Source of the DNA: Isotricha intestinalis
Taxonomy: Eukaryota; Ciliophora; Litostomatea; Vestibuliferida; Isotrichidae
DNA: 18,972 bases
Assembly (NCBI GenBank): GCA_023807065.1
Contig: JAJJLU010004091.1
Coordinates: 1-18,972, forward strand
Reading direction: 5' to 3'
Numbering within the stretch: the stretch's first letter is position 1; each line of letters starts with the position of its first letter. The notes under the pieces were generated by a model. The model had not been told where the DNA came from and did no database searches. It was given only the letters and a program-made list of their open reading frames with translations. A program made the position numbers and the translations under genes. This document shows positions 1 to 9,700 of the stretch, in pieces.

Positions 1-469
1 AAAACATAAGATTATACTAAAAATTCATTCTATATATTTTTATATAAAAAAATGAATCAATTCTCCCATATTTAAACTTAAAATATAAAGAAAAATCACA
101 AATAATTTTAAGTCAAAAGCAAATATTTATTCAGATCATCTTTTTATAAATATAAAACATTAAATACAATTTAATTATTTAAATTTTATTTTGTTAAGTA
201 AATGATTTACTTTTTAAATTTATAATAAAAATTTATAATAACATTCATTTATGATTATCAAAAGGAACTGGTTTTTTCGTAAAATTACATTAAACAATAA
301 ATTAACTAAAGTTTTATTTACAAATATAATCGTGTATTAATGTTTAAATTAAACAATTTTTTTTAAAATTATTTAATAAATAAGAATTGAGCTTTACAGG
401 AACAAAATAATAAAAAAAAATTAAAAAAAATTAAAAAAAAAATAAATATTTAATTTAATTTTAAAAAAA
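1..469. other. Gene-less AT-rich stretch upstream of the kinase
   Basis: I see no open reading frame of useful length on either strand and no RNA gene. The stretch is A/T homopolymer-rich, and the last 60 bases before the kinase ATG are almost pure A/T runs. It probably holds the promoter and 5' leader of the gene at 470, but no recognisable core element can be named. Confidence 0.6.
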
Positions 470-3016
470 ATGAAAATCAGTGTAAAGCCTCAATATCAAA
501 ATCTTTTGAAAGAAGAACAAACTTTATTGAATTTATATATCAATGAATATAATGACATGTTTCAATATATTTTAACTCAACAACAAAATGAATTTATAGA
601 AAATATAATTAAAAGAGTAGAATTGACATTAAAAAAAAAATTTAACGACATTCCATTAACTATTAAAAAGCATGTAGAACAATTTTTAATTGATCAAATC
701 TATTTAAAAGAATATTCTTTAGCTTTAAATTCTTTAAAATCAATAAAACGTAGATTACATGATTCATCTAAAATTTTTAATGGAAAAATCAATGAACATT
801 GTGATAAAGATAAAAAAAATGAATATTATATTCATTCCTGTGGAAATAGATTTTATATTAATAATTATAAACCTGTTGTTAATTTTCAAAATTTTCAAGA
901 ACCAGAAAAAAAAATTGATAGTTTTTTAATTTGTATTGATTGTAATATGATATATAAAAGTAATTTAATTAAATTTCATTGTAATGAAAAAAACATTGAT
1001 TTTTACTCTAAAATTTATACAGAAGGTAAAGATAAAGAATTACCTTTTGCAACATGGAAAAAATATCATTGTAATGCAATAATAAATGATACAATGAAAT
1101 GTCCAATTTGTAAAAAAAGTTTATTATACGATAAAGAAAATGAAAAATTAATATGTAAAAAATGTAATAAGAAAGTGAATCCAAAAAAAATAACTTGGAA
1201 ATGTTTAATATGTAAAAAAGATTTTACTTCAGAAGCAAAAGAATATAATAATTTAGAATATAAAAATTTAAAATTATGTGTAAAAGAAGTATTATTAAAT
1301 AAAATAAAAGCTAAACCAGAGAAAATTGTATGTAAATGTAATATAGATATTAATTCAATTATATTTTATCATAAACCTTCATGTTCAGGTGAATTATATA
1401 TTGGAGAAATGGATAATAGAAAAATAGTAGTTTGTAATAAATGTGATTCTTTAGGTTATTATGATAATTATATTTGGACTTGTCCTCATTGTCAAAAAAG
1501 ATTTAGAATAAAAAAAGATAATAATAAAATGTATCAAACTGAAAATAATCAAAAAAATCATGTAAATAAATTAAAAAGTAATTATGAAATTATTTATCGT
1601 TCTGGAATTAAAATAAAATCTCCTTTATTAAAAAAAGGAAGATGTGAATCTTCAAGTCCAGATGATAATAAAAATAATCAAAGAATTTGGCGATCTTCAA
1701 ATAAAAGTTTTTTAATGAATTATCTAAAAAATCAAGATTCAAATAATGAACTTTCATCCTTTGCAAGAAAATTTAATTCAAGATCTCCTTTACAAATATT
1801 AAGAAATGGTTTAAATGATGGTAAAAATTTAAAAGGTGATTTTGATAATTGTGTTTTAAAAGAAGAAGATGAAAAAGAGGAAAATGATGAAATTTTATTT
1901 AGAAAAACTGAATCTAATTTATTTAATATGATTATGGGATATAATTTTAATAGAGATAAATCTAAAGAAAAAAATAAGGGTATTTCACCAAATAAAAATA
2001 ATTATATTAAAGGAAATAAAAATTCAAATAAATTTTCTACTTCTACTTCAGAAAATTCAATAAGTGAAAAAGATATTAAATGTAAAAATGAAAAAGAAGA
2101 AAATAATAAATTGATAGAAGATAAAGAGAAAGAAATAGAAAAATTAAATGAATTAGAATTTGATATAAATAATTTAGAAATTAAAGAACAAATAGGAGAA
2201 GGTTCTTTTGGAAAAATATTTAAAGTAATATCACCTTCAGGAAAAATATATGCTTTAAAAAAAATAATGACATCTAAAAAAGAAGATATTGAAGATGTCC
2301 AACATGAATATAATATATTAAAAGAATTAAAAAAATGTTCCAAAAGATATAATTTAATAAATATATATAATATGCAGACTAAACAATTAGATCCAACAAC
2401 TTTTGTATTATATGTTATAATGGATTTAGCATCTCGAGATTGGGAAAAAGAAGTTTTAGATAGAGGAAAAAATAAAAATTTTTATGATGAAAGAGAACTG
2501 ATAAAAATATTAAGTGATTTAGTAAGAACATTTGCTCAATTACAAAGAATGAATATATCTCATAGAGATATTAAACCTCAAAATATATTATATTTTGAAG
2601 AAAATAATTCATATAAATTATCTGATTTTGGAGAAGCAAAAGCATTAATAAATAGTTGTGAAGTAACTGCCAAAAGAACTTTAAGAGGGAGTGAATTATA
2701 TATGAGTCCTTTATTATTTAAAGCAATGAGAAATAAAAGAGTATATATTAAAGAAGTTAAGCATAATATATTTAAAAGTGATGTTTATTCTTTTGGTTTA
2801 TTAGCTCTTTTTGCTGCTGCTCTTAATTATAATGCTTTATATGATATTAGGGAATTAAATAGTAATTTTTCAGTTAGAGTTGTTTTAGAAAAATATTTAA
2901 AAAGACATTATTCTCCTGTTTTTATTGATTTGTTAGCTACTATGTTAGATGTTGATGAAAAATCTCGAATTGATTTTTTGGAATTGGAAAAAATATTTGA
3001 AGAATATGAAAATTGA
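470..3016 (+). CDS. Zinc-cluster Ser/Thr protein kinase-like protein (848 aa)
   Basis: A large single-exon gene ending in TGA. Residues about 1-120 are helical and of unknown type. Residues about 122-341 hold six CxxC pairs (ICIDC, CPIC, CKKC, CLIC, CNKC, CPHC) plus extra Cys/His, so several structural zinc sites of zinc-ribbon or RING-like style are likely. Residues about 345-565 are a low-complexity, Lys/Asn/Ser/Glu-rich linker. The kinase domain runs from about 570 to the end: glycine loop GEGSFG at 576-581, ATP lysine K597 in YALKK, HRDIKPQN with catalytic D700, and metal-binding DFG at 719-721. The core residues are present, so it is probably active on Ser/Thr. The usual APE motif reads SPL (GSELYMSPLL), which lacks the Glu that normally salt-bridges the C-lobe; that loop style is, from memory, common in ciliate kinases. 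The substrate is unknown, and the zinc region may bind protein, ubiquitin enzymes or nucleic acid. The A-rich leader and the ATG at 470 support the start. Confidence 0.88.
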   Translation: MKISVKPQYQNLLKEEQTLLNLYINEYNDMFQYILTQQQNEFIENIIKRVELTLKKKFNDIPLTIKKHVEQFLIDQIYLKEYSLALNSLKSIKRRLHDSSKIFNGKINEHCDKDKKNEYYIHSCGNRFYINNYKPVVNFQNFQEPEKKIDSFLICIDCNMIYKSNLIKFHCNEKNIDFYSKIYTEGKDKELPFATWKKYHCNAIINDTMKCPICKKSLLYDKENEKLICKKCNKKVNPKKITWKCLICKKDFTSEAKEYNNLEYKNLKLCVKEVLLNKIKAKPEKIVCKCNIDINSIIFYHKPSCSGELYIGEMDNRKIVVCNKCDSLGYYDNYIWTCPHCQKRFRIKKDNNKMYQTENNQKNHVNKLKSNYEIIYRSGIKIKSPLLKKGRCESSSPDDNKNNQRIWRSSNKSFLMNYLKNQDSNNELSSFARKFNSRSPLQILRNGLNDGKNLKGDFDNCVLKEEDEKEENDEILFRKTESNLFNMIMGYNFNRDKSKEKNKGISPNKNNYIKGNKNSNKFSTSTSENSISEKDIKCKNEKEENNKLIEDKEKEIEKLNELEFDINNLEIKEQIGEGSFGKIFKVISPSGKIYALKKIMTSKKEDIEDVQHEYNILKELKKCSKRYNLINIYNMQTKQLDPTTFVLYVIMDLASRDWEKEVLDRGKNKNFYDERELIKILSDLVRTFAQLQRMNISHRDIKPQNILYFEENNSYKLSDFGEAKALINSCEVTAKRTLRGSELYMSPLLFKAMRNKRVYIKEVKHNIFKSDVYSFGLLALFAAALNYNALYDIRELNSNFSVRVVLEKYLKRHYSPVFIDLLATMLDVDEKSRIDFLELEKIFEEYEN

Positions 3017-3155
3017 ATTTCATTTGATTTTTGAAATATTTTACGTTTTTTAGTTATTGTTCATTTTTTTAATTAAATTTTATAAATTTTTTTCAATTGT
3101 TTTGAATTTTTTTTAATATTAATTACCATTTATAAAATAAATACGATAACCTAAA

Positions 3156-3171
3156 GAAATTAATTAATTTC
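3156..3171. repeat. 16-bp perfect palindrome between convergent genes
   Basis: GAAATTAATTAATTTC equals its own reverse complement. It lies in the 285-bp gap between the convergent kinase gene and the small PP1-motif gene, where both 3' ends and polyadenylation signals must lie. In such AT-rich DNA a palindrome of this length is only mildly unusual. Confidence 0.4.
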
Positions 3172-3301
3172 CTATTACCCTATATAGATATTATTTTGTT
3201 TTTTAGATATTTATCAAGAAGATAAATTTTTCAATCGTTTTTTTGTCTAAAAAGTACAACTCAAAATAAATCACAAAATCAATAAAAAATTACAATTATA
3301 A

Positions 3302-3730
3302 TTAAAATATTTCACAAGTTTCACAACAAACATCTTCTCCATCAAATTCTTTTTTTACTTTAAAAACATTATTCTTATTTTGTTCTTTATAACTAACAAC
3401 TTCAATAATTTCAATTAAACTAGATTCAAATTTTTTATTTTTTTTATTATTTTGTTCACTCATATATTCACTATCTTCTTCATTTTCGTTAACATGGAAT
3501 AAAGCATCATCAGCAAAACTAATTTTTTGCTTTCCTCCTTTTTTTATTATTTCTCCAAATATATCTTTTCTTATTTTATTTGCACTTTGAAGTGATAATA
3601 TTGGAGTACTCATTGTTTTTCTGGGAGGTTTAAAATTTACTCTTTTTTTTGGAGATAAATTTAAAATTTCATTTCTTGGTGTATTAATTGCTGTTTCATT
3701 CAATGTTGGTGATTTTGAATCAGTACTCAT
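3302..3730 (-). CDS. Small putative PP1-docking protein with possible CaaX tail (142 aa)
   Basis: A charged, probably disordered protein, ATG to TAA, with no family I can name. Two sites fit the RVxF docking motif for protein phosphatase 1: KKRVNF (R30-F33) and KQKISF (K69-F72, followed by ADD). The second resembles the motif of glycogen-targeting PP1 subunits (VSFAD). Four Ser/Thr-Pro sites (S7, T17, S26, T42) are present. S26-P-K-K is a full CDK consensus directly beside the first RVxF. The protein ends CCETCEIF; the last four residues fit a CaaX prenylation box with C139 as acceptor, and C135/C136 could be palmitoylated. A prenylated PP1 regulator has precedent in mammalian MYPT3 and TIMAP. 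The motifs are seen; PP1 binding and lipidation are inferred. The gene converges with the kinase upstream in the window and runs tandem with the repeat protein. Confidence 0.75.
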   Translation of the reverse strand: MSTDSKSPTLNETAINTPRNEILNLSPKKRVNFKPPRKTMSTPILSLQSANKIRKDIFGEIIKKGGKQKISFADDALFHVNENEEDSEYMSEQNNKKNKKFESSLIEIIEVVSYKEQNKNNVFKVKKEFDGEDVCCETCEIF

Positions 3731-4009
3731 TTTTTTATTTATTGTAAATGTTTTATTTATTTATAGATTATTAAAAATTCCATTATATAAATAAATAAAA
3801 AACATAAAAATATTTTGTTATAATGAAAAAATATAAAAATAAATAATTATAAAAAAATAATAACGAAAATTCCTTATATCAAATTCGAAAACCCAAAATC
3901 TCAAAAAAAAGAAAATTTTTTTCTCCATTTAAAAATTTTAAAAACAATAAAAAATAATTAAATTAAAATTAATAAATCCTTATTTTAAACCGATTGAAAA
4001 AAAAAGTAT

Positions 4010-5501
4010 TTAACAATCATAAATATCAGGTAAAGGTTTAGGAATATATTCAACTCTATAAGTAGTATCACCTTGAAAAGGTAATTCTCCAAAAGGAATA
4101 TTATTCTTCATTAAATTAGGGTCTTTCCCATAAGTAGTTTCCATTCCAAGTGGAATATAATTAGCTTCATAAGTACTTTTATTAACAGGATCTCCATACC
4201 CTAATTTATAATGTGTTTTTTTAAGATCATCAATTAATCCTTTCCCTAAACCACCTCTTGCTTTCAAAGCACTATTAGGATCATATTTATAAGCATCACC
4301 GAAAGTAGTAGTATAATCAGGAATATTATCACCTAAACCCCAATGTGCATTTTTTATATCTTTAACAAAATCTCCCATAAAAGGATTTCCTTCAGCTTTC
4401 ATAGGAATATAATTTGCTTTAAATTCTGTTTCCCATTGTCCAGGACCAGACCATGCTATATTTGATTTATGTTTTTGTATTTTTGCACTTTCAATTCTTT
4501 TTTTTGGAGTATGAGTCACATTATAAGTTGTATCATAATTTCCAGTAAAGGGAACTTTCTCACCTATATCCCAATGAGAACCTCTTAGAAGTCTATCATC
4601 TAAAGGAGTATTTGCTGTTAAATCTTGAGGTGTATAATCTTGTAAATAAATTGTATTTAATTCATCACCGTATGGTACATTTCCTAAACCAAAATGATGT
4701 CTTCTTAAATCAGTTACTAATTCTTTATCAAGGCCTGCTGGATTTATTGGCTTTTTCACATATGTATCACGATATATTGTTGATTTCGTAGGATCATCAT
4801 CTCCAAATTTAAAATTTGTCTTTGCTAAATCTTTCCCATATGGATAAGGTTCTGAAAGAGGTTTAGGAACATAATCATGATTCTGAGTACTCATCCAAGG
4901 AGCTTTATCAGAACCAAAATGATAATGACTTTTCTGTAATTCCGCAGTAGAAATATTAGCATCATTTTTCTGTAAAGGAGGTTTTTTAAATCTATCTTGA
5001 TGTTCAGTTAAATAATCAGGATGATCACTTCCCAAAACATAATTAGTAGATCTTAAATCATTAGTCATTTTCGGTTGTTCCATACTTGGTTTCTTAATAT
5101 ATTCATCTTGATATTCAGTTTTTAAGGTTGGGTCATTACTCCCCATTGTAAAATGACTTCGACGCAGATCTGCCTTCACATCTGCATCAAGTTGAGCAGG
5201 CTTTCCACCTAATGCACCCAGATTCTGATCACGAGCTGTAGTGTTGTAGGGAGTAGCGTAGTCACCAAATTTAAAGTGAGAAGCTCGGAGTCCTGGAGCA
5301 TGCGTCTTGTTAAATTCAAGAGGGTATTCTGGGTAATCGTGTTTATATTGGGTTAGATAATATCCAGCTATTTTGACATATTATATATTTTTTATTTTTA
5401 CGTCTTGATCCTAAGGTGTAATGTGTTCTGCGGAGCTCATATGCGTTCTTTTTTGCACATGGGATACGCTCTTCTACTTTTGGAGTTATTATGTCTATCA
5501 T
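4010..5501 (-). CDS. Axonemal/microtubule-type repeat protein, two exons (485 aa)
   Basis: Join of exon 1 (5402-5501) and exon 2 (4010-5367) across a 34-nt intron, 1458 coding bases ending in TAA. Exon 1 starts at the ATG at 5499-5501. Its 33 codons plus one base end in the opening half of a repeat (ELRRTHYTLGSR), and exon 2 supplies the rest (PGYYLTQYKHDY). The whole protein is about 12 copies of a 36-40 residue unit, roughly [D/E]L..[S/T]H[F/Y/W].[L/F/M]G....T.Y..[D/N]Y.PKP, with little else. This layout resembles axonemal microtubule-binding and microtubule-inner proteins such as the TEX45/SAXO-type families, though I cannot confirm the exact family. Exon 2 stays open a short way into the intron, so a model without splicing would lose repeat 1 or start inside repeat 2 or 3. 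The 5' third is far GC-richer than the rest. The start lies 161 bp from the divergent CDK gene. Confidence 0.85.
5155..5501. other. GC-rich block at the 5' end of the repeat-protein gene
   Basis: Hand counts give 31/60, 26/60 and 28/60 G+C for 5161-5340 and 26/60 for 5401-5460. The lines just inside the gene give about 16/60 and 20/60 (5041-5160), and most of the window is lower still. Codons such as CTC, CGC, CGT, GTC and CCC appear here and are rare elsewhere. The 34-nt intron inside the block is AT-only in style. The boundary falls within exon 2, not at a gene or exon edge. Confidence 0.75.
5368..5401 (-). other. 34-nt GT-AG intron of the repeat-protein gene
   Basis: On the minus strand the segment begins GTAAAAATAA and ends CAAAATAG. 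It is almost pure A/T inside a GC-rich flank, and it carries an in-frame TAA for exon 2. Removing it joins AGA C to CT GGA (phase 1, new codon CCT, Pro) and completes a protein repeat that aligns with its neighbours (compare GSRPGYYLTQYKHDY with GSDHPDYLTEHQDRF). Confidence 0.9.
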
Positions 5502-5662
5502 GTGGATTTTATTTATTTTTTAATTTTTTAAGAAAATTAGAATATGATTATTGAGTTTATTTTAATTTATTTATTTGAATTTTAATATTTTAAAATGATT
5601 TATATATTACTAACCCTTACTTAAATATGAGAGAAAAAATTTAAATTTAAATATTAAAAAAA
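5502..5662. promoter_or_regulatory. Shared divergent promoter region (repeat protein / CDK)
   Basis: The 161 bp between the ATGs of two divergent genes must hold both promoters and leaders. It is AT-rich. The only less AT-rich word is CTAACCCTTA (about 5609-5620), which loosely resembles plant/animal telobox sequence, but a single near match is weak evidence. No core element is assigned. Confidence 0.5.
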
Positions 5663-6568
5663 ATGGATTATAAAGACGAATTAGACAAATATGAAAAAAT
5701 AGAGAAAGTAGGAGAAGGAACATATGGAGTGGTATACAAATGTAAAAACAAGAAGACAAATGAATATGTAGCATTAAAAAAAATCCGTTTAGAGAACGAA
5801 GACGAGGGGATTCCCTCTACAGCAATTCGTGAAATATCAATATTAAAGCAATTAAAACACCCAAATATAGTAAGATTAGTAGATTTAATTCACGGTGAAA
5901 AAAAACTATATTTGGTATTTGAATATATGGAACATGACTTGAAAAAATTTTTAGATTTAAACAATGGTCCATTATCGCCTCCCTTAGTAAAAAGTTACTT
6001 ATATCAAATATGTGCAGCAATAAAATATTGTCATTCAAAGAGAATATTACATAGAGATTTAAAGCCTCAAAATTTATTAATAGATAAAAACGGAGCAATA
6101 AAACTAGGAGATTTTGGTTTAGCAAGAGCATTTGGAATTCCAATAAAAACATTAACACATGAAATATTAACATTATGGTATAGAGCACCTGAAATATTAT
6201 TAGGACAAAAAGAATATTCAACTCCTGTTGATATGTGGAGTGTAGGATTAATTTTTTTTGAAATGGCACATAGAAAACCATTATTTGCTGGTGATAGTGA
6301 AATTGATCAAATTTTTAAAATTTTTCAAATGTATGGAACTCCTAATGAAAAAACTTGGCCTGGTATTACTAAGTTACCTGAGTTTAAATTAACTTTTCCA
6401 CAATTTAAAGGAAAAGGAATTGAAAGTTATAATAAAAATTTAGAATCTCTTGGTCTTGATTTATTAAGTAAAATGCTACAGTTAGATCCTTGTAAAAGAA
6501 TTAGTGCTAAAGCAGCTTTAAATCATCCTTATTTTGATGATTTAGATAAAACACAGTTTGTTGCATAA
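5663..6568 (+). CDS. CDK1: Cyclin-dependent kinase, PSTAIRE type (CDK1/CDC2-like, 301 aa)
   Basis: A full-length CDK of the usual 300-residue size, single exon, ATG to TAA. It has the glycine loop GEGTYG (17-22) with T20 and Y21 at the Wee1/Myt1 inhibitory positions, catalytic lysine K39, an exact PSTAIRE cyclin-binding helix (51-57, E57), HRDLKPQN with D132, DFG at 150-152, and the T-loop THE with T165 at the CAK site before [11 protein letters not shown]. The [12 protein letters not shown] region fits the CMGC insert that binds Cks/Suc1-type partners. It should phosphorylate S/T-P-x-K/R sites with a cyclin partner to drive S or M phase. PSTAIRE plus this length favours CDK1/2 over transcriptional CDKs; the symbol is by family, not proven orthology. 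The 5' half uses a more mixed codon set than the 3' half. The gene is divergent from the repeat-protein gene. Confidence 0.95.
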   Translation: MDYKDELDKYEKIEKVGEGTYGVVYKCKNKKTNEYVALKKIRLENEDEGIPSTAIREISILKQLKHPNIVRLVDLIHGEKKLYLVFEYMEHDLKKFLDLNNGPLSPPLVKSYLYQICAAIKYCHSKRILHRDLKPQNLLIDKNGAIKLGDFGLARAFGIPIKTLTHEILTLWYRAPEILLGQKEYSTPVDMWSVGLIFFEMAHRKPLFAGDSEIDQIFKIFQMYGTPNEKTWPGITKLPEFKLTFPQFKGKGIESYNKNLESLGLDLLSKMLQLDPCKRISAKAALNHPYFDDLDKTQFVA

Positions 6569-6741
6569 GAGGTTATATAATTTTTCATTTTTCTTGATAA
6601 AATGGATTTTTTTCAAGGTTTTTTTTGGAAAGAATTTTTTTATAATGAGGTTTCGTTATTTTTAAATTTAATAAAAAAAAAAAGTTAAATAAATTTTATT
6701 TAAATTTTATTCTTCCTTTTCATAAAACATCATCAATAAAT

Positions 6742-9700
6742 TTAAGCTTTAATATCCCAAATTAAAATTTCACTATAACTAGTAGAAAAAAGCATTCTCC
6801 CATTATGGCTAAATTTCAAATAATCAACAGAATCATAATGTCCTTTGAATATATCTAAATTAAATCCTGAAATATAACTTTCATCACTTCTAGTAACAAA
6901 TAAAATAAGACCTTCTTTAGTTCCAATAGCAATAAAATGTTCATCATCACTAATATTCATTGAAAAAGGGAAATAATTTAAAGGAATACATTTAATAACT
7001 TCATTTTTTTGATAATTTCTAACCCAAAGAAATTGAAGACATTCATGAAAACATAATAAAATTCCATCAAAATGATTTGAAAATTGTGCTTTTGTCATAT
7101 AATCACTTTTAAATTTACTTAAATTACCATACATTTCTTTAACATTATTATCATCAGTTTTTAACATATGCATTTCAATCATATTAAATTTATCAATAGT
7201 ATTTATTTCTATTTTATTATTAACTTTCTCAACTGAAAAAGTTATTATGGTTCCATCAGAATATGATGTTACAGCATATGCTTTTTCTGCTGAAATACTT
7301 TTACATTGTAAACTTTTACAATATTGATTTTTTGGTATTGAAGATGGTTTTTCTTTTAATTCTGTATATAATACTGAAAGTGGTTCCCAATTTTGAACAT
7401 CTATAACATATATTTTTTCTTGATGAGTTGATAATAATATTCCTTGGTAATTAAATAATAAATCAAAATTACTTATATCTTCATTTGGTATTTTTATTAA
7501 ACCTAATGATTTTAATGTTGATATGTTAAATAATCTTAAATATGATGAATCATAATGGGATATTAATATATTTTCTTTAGGATTTAATTTACTTGAATCT
7601 GGATTTTGACCTAATTTTAATAATTGAAATTTTTGATCAAATGAATCCATAGTCCATGATCTTATTGTTGAATCTTTTCCACAAGAAATTAATTCACTAT
7701 CACTTAAATCACATTCAATATATGGAATTTTACAATTTATATGTGAAGATATAATTTTAAAATTAGATTTTTTTTCAAAATTTACGAAAAATATTGAACC
7801 TACATCTGTTATTAATAAACCTTCATTTCCATTATTTGATATATCAATTGAAGTTATTGAAGAATCTAAGAATAATAAATTTGCTTTTTGATTTTCTAAA
7901 AATGAAAAAACATTACTCATTGATATTTTACTTTGATCAAATTCCCAATGATAAATAATAGGACCTTCACCAGCAGTAATAAAATGATTTCCAACAAAGT
8001 AAATTTTAGTAATAGGAAATTTACTAATAATATATTTTCTAACAAGAACTTTTTTCTCTTTATCAAAAATTAAGATATTTCCTTTATTAGATCCAACAAT
8101 AACAAAAGAAGTTTTAATTTGATCATAATAAGGAGATAAAGTTAATCCAGTAATAAATTCTCCAACTGCTCTTTCATTAGTTAAATCTTCAAAATTAATA
8201 TGAAAACCTTCCATTTTTAAATTAGAATCCATTCTCCAAAAACTTAAAACATCAGAAGCAACTGTAATAAAATATAAAAATAAATCTTTAGTATCTTCAC
8301 ATATCATATCAATAGGAGAAAATTTAATACTTTTAGAATCAATCACAGTTAAATTTGCAAAATTCCATATACAAACTGATTTTTCATCCTTTGACCCTAA
8401 TGATATCATATATTTACCATTAGGAGAAATTTTAATTGTTTGAATTCCTTTAAAATGGAAATTTAATTTTTTCTTTAAAGTAAAATTATTTGTTTCATAA
8501 ACCAATATTGGAGCATATTCTTCTCTATTTACACATCCTACTCCAGCAACAATAAATTTACCATTCGGAGACATTGTTAAACAACTTAATTCATCTTTAG
8601 AATCTATTAATGTTATTTGTTTTCTTTCTCTTTCTTCAAAAAATTCTATTAATATTTTATTATTTACTGTATATGCATACCATTTATCATTTTTATTTAA
8701 TATTAAATTATGCATTGAATTTATTGATAATCCTAAACTTAATTTTAATTTTAATTTATTTGATGTTATATTTGGTTCTACATAATTTTCTATTTTTTCA
8801 GGTAAGTATTTTATATTATATAATAATTTATCTATTATTTCTTGATTTATATTTTCTTCATCTTCTTCATTTTCAGTTTCAAACTTCTTATATTGTTCTT
8901 GAGTTAAAGTAAAATCATTATTTGAAAAAGAACAATTTACTCCTTCTTTATCTTCATGAACAGGTAACATTGCAAGTTCATTACCTTTCATATTTTCATC
9001 AATTTTTTCTTCATTTCCTTTAGTAACAATTTCATAATTTGGATTTGTTGGATTTTCTAAATTATAAACTCTTTCCATATGTTTCATTCTAATATTACTA
9101 GTTAAATTATTTTCATTAATTTTCTGTTGTTTAATAGTTTTATTTGGATTATAAAAAGAAGCTCCAGTAGCAGTAACTTTAGTAGTATTTAATTTTCTTG
9201 AAATATCTCTCATTAAATTAACATCAGTTAATTTTTCCATTTCTTGAGAAATTTCAGTTTCTGTAAAAGTAACATCACCTAAATAATTCCAAAAATAAAT
9301 TCCTGAATTTTCACTAGCTGAAATTAATAAAGATTTATTTTCCATTAATATTATTGCTCTTACTCCTGATGCATGACCTATAAATTGTTGATAAGATTGA
9401 AGTGGTTTAAATACCATTTTCATATCCCATATTTTAATCATTCCTTCTTCACCAGAACTAATCAAATATTTGTAATTTTTACTTATAATAAATTGATTAA
9501 TTTGATTAATATGAATATTCATTAATTCCTTAATAAAAATTCCTTCATAAGAAGATAAAGCATAAAATCTAACACAGCAATTTTCCAAAACACAAGCAAT
9601 TAAATTTTTATTAATTAAGCATATTTTTTTAATAAAAAAATTATTAACAGGAATTCTATTTTTCATACCAAAAGTATTAGAATTCCAAACAAGAGCACAA

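Noticed and set aside
1431..1452. Possible 21-nt intron (GTAATAAATG...CTTTAG) inside the zinc-cluster kinase
   Set aside because: Its removal would keep frame but delete the second cysteine of a CxxC pair that fits the zinc pattern, so it is coding.
5609..5620. Telomere/telobox-like word CTAACCCTTA in the divergent promoter
   Set aside because: A single imperfect copy is no evidence of a telomere or a defined regulatory box.
5595..5644. Two short upstream ORFs (5595-5624 and 5627-5644) before the CDK start
   Set aside because: The transcription start is unknown, and leaders in such compact genomes are often short. ATG-stop pairs are common by chance in AT-rich DNA.
8610..8912. Leu-rich plus-strand frames in the WDR90-like gene (also 11226-11618)
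   Set aside because: Antisense shadows of AT-rich coding sequence with no homology signal; the minus strand has clear WD40 repeats.
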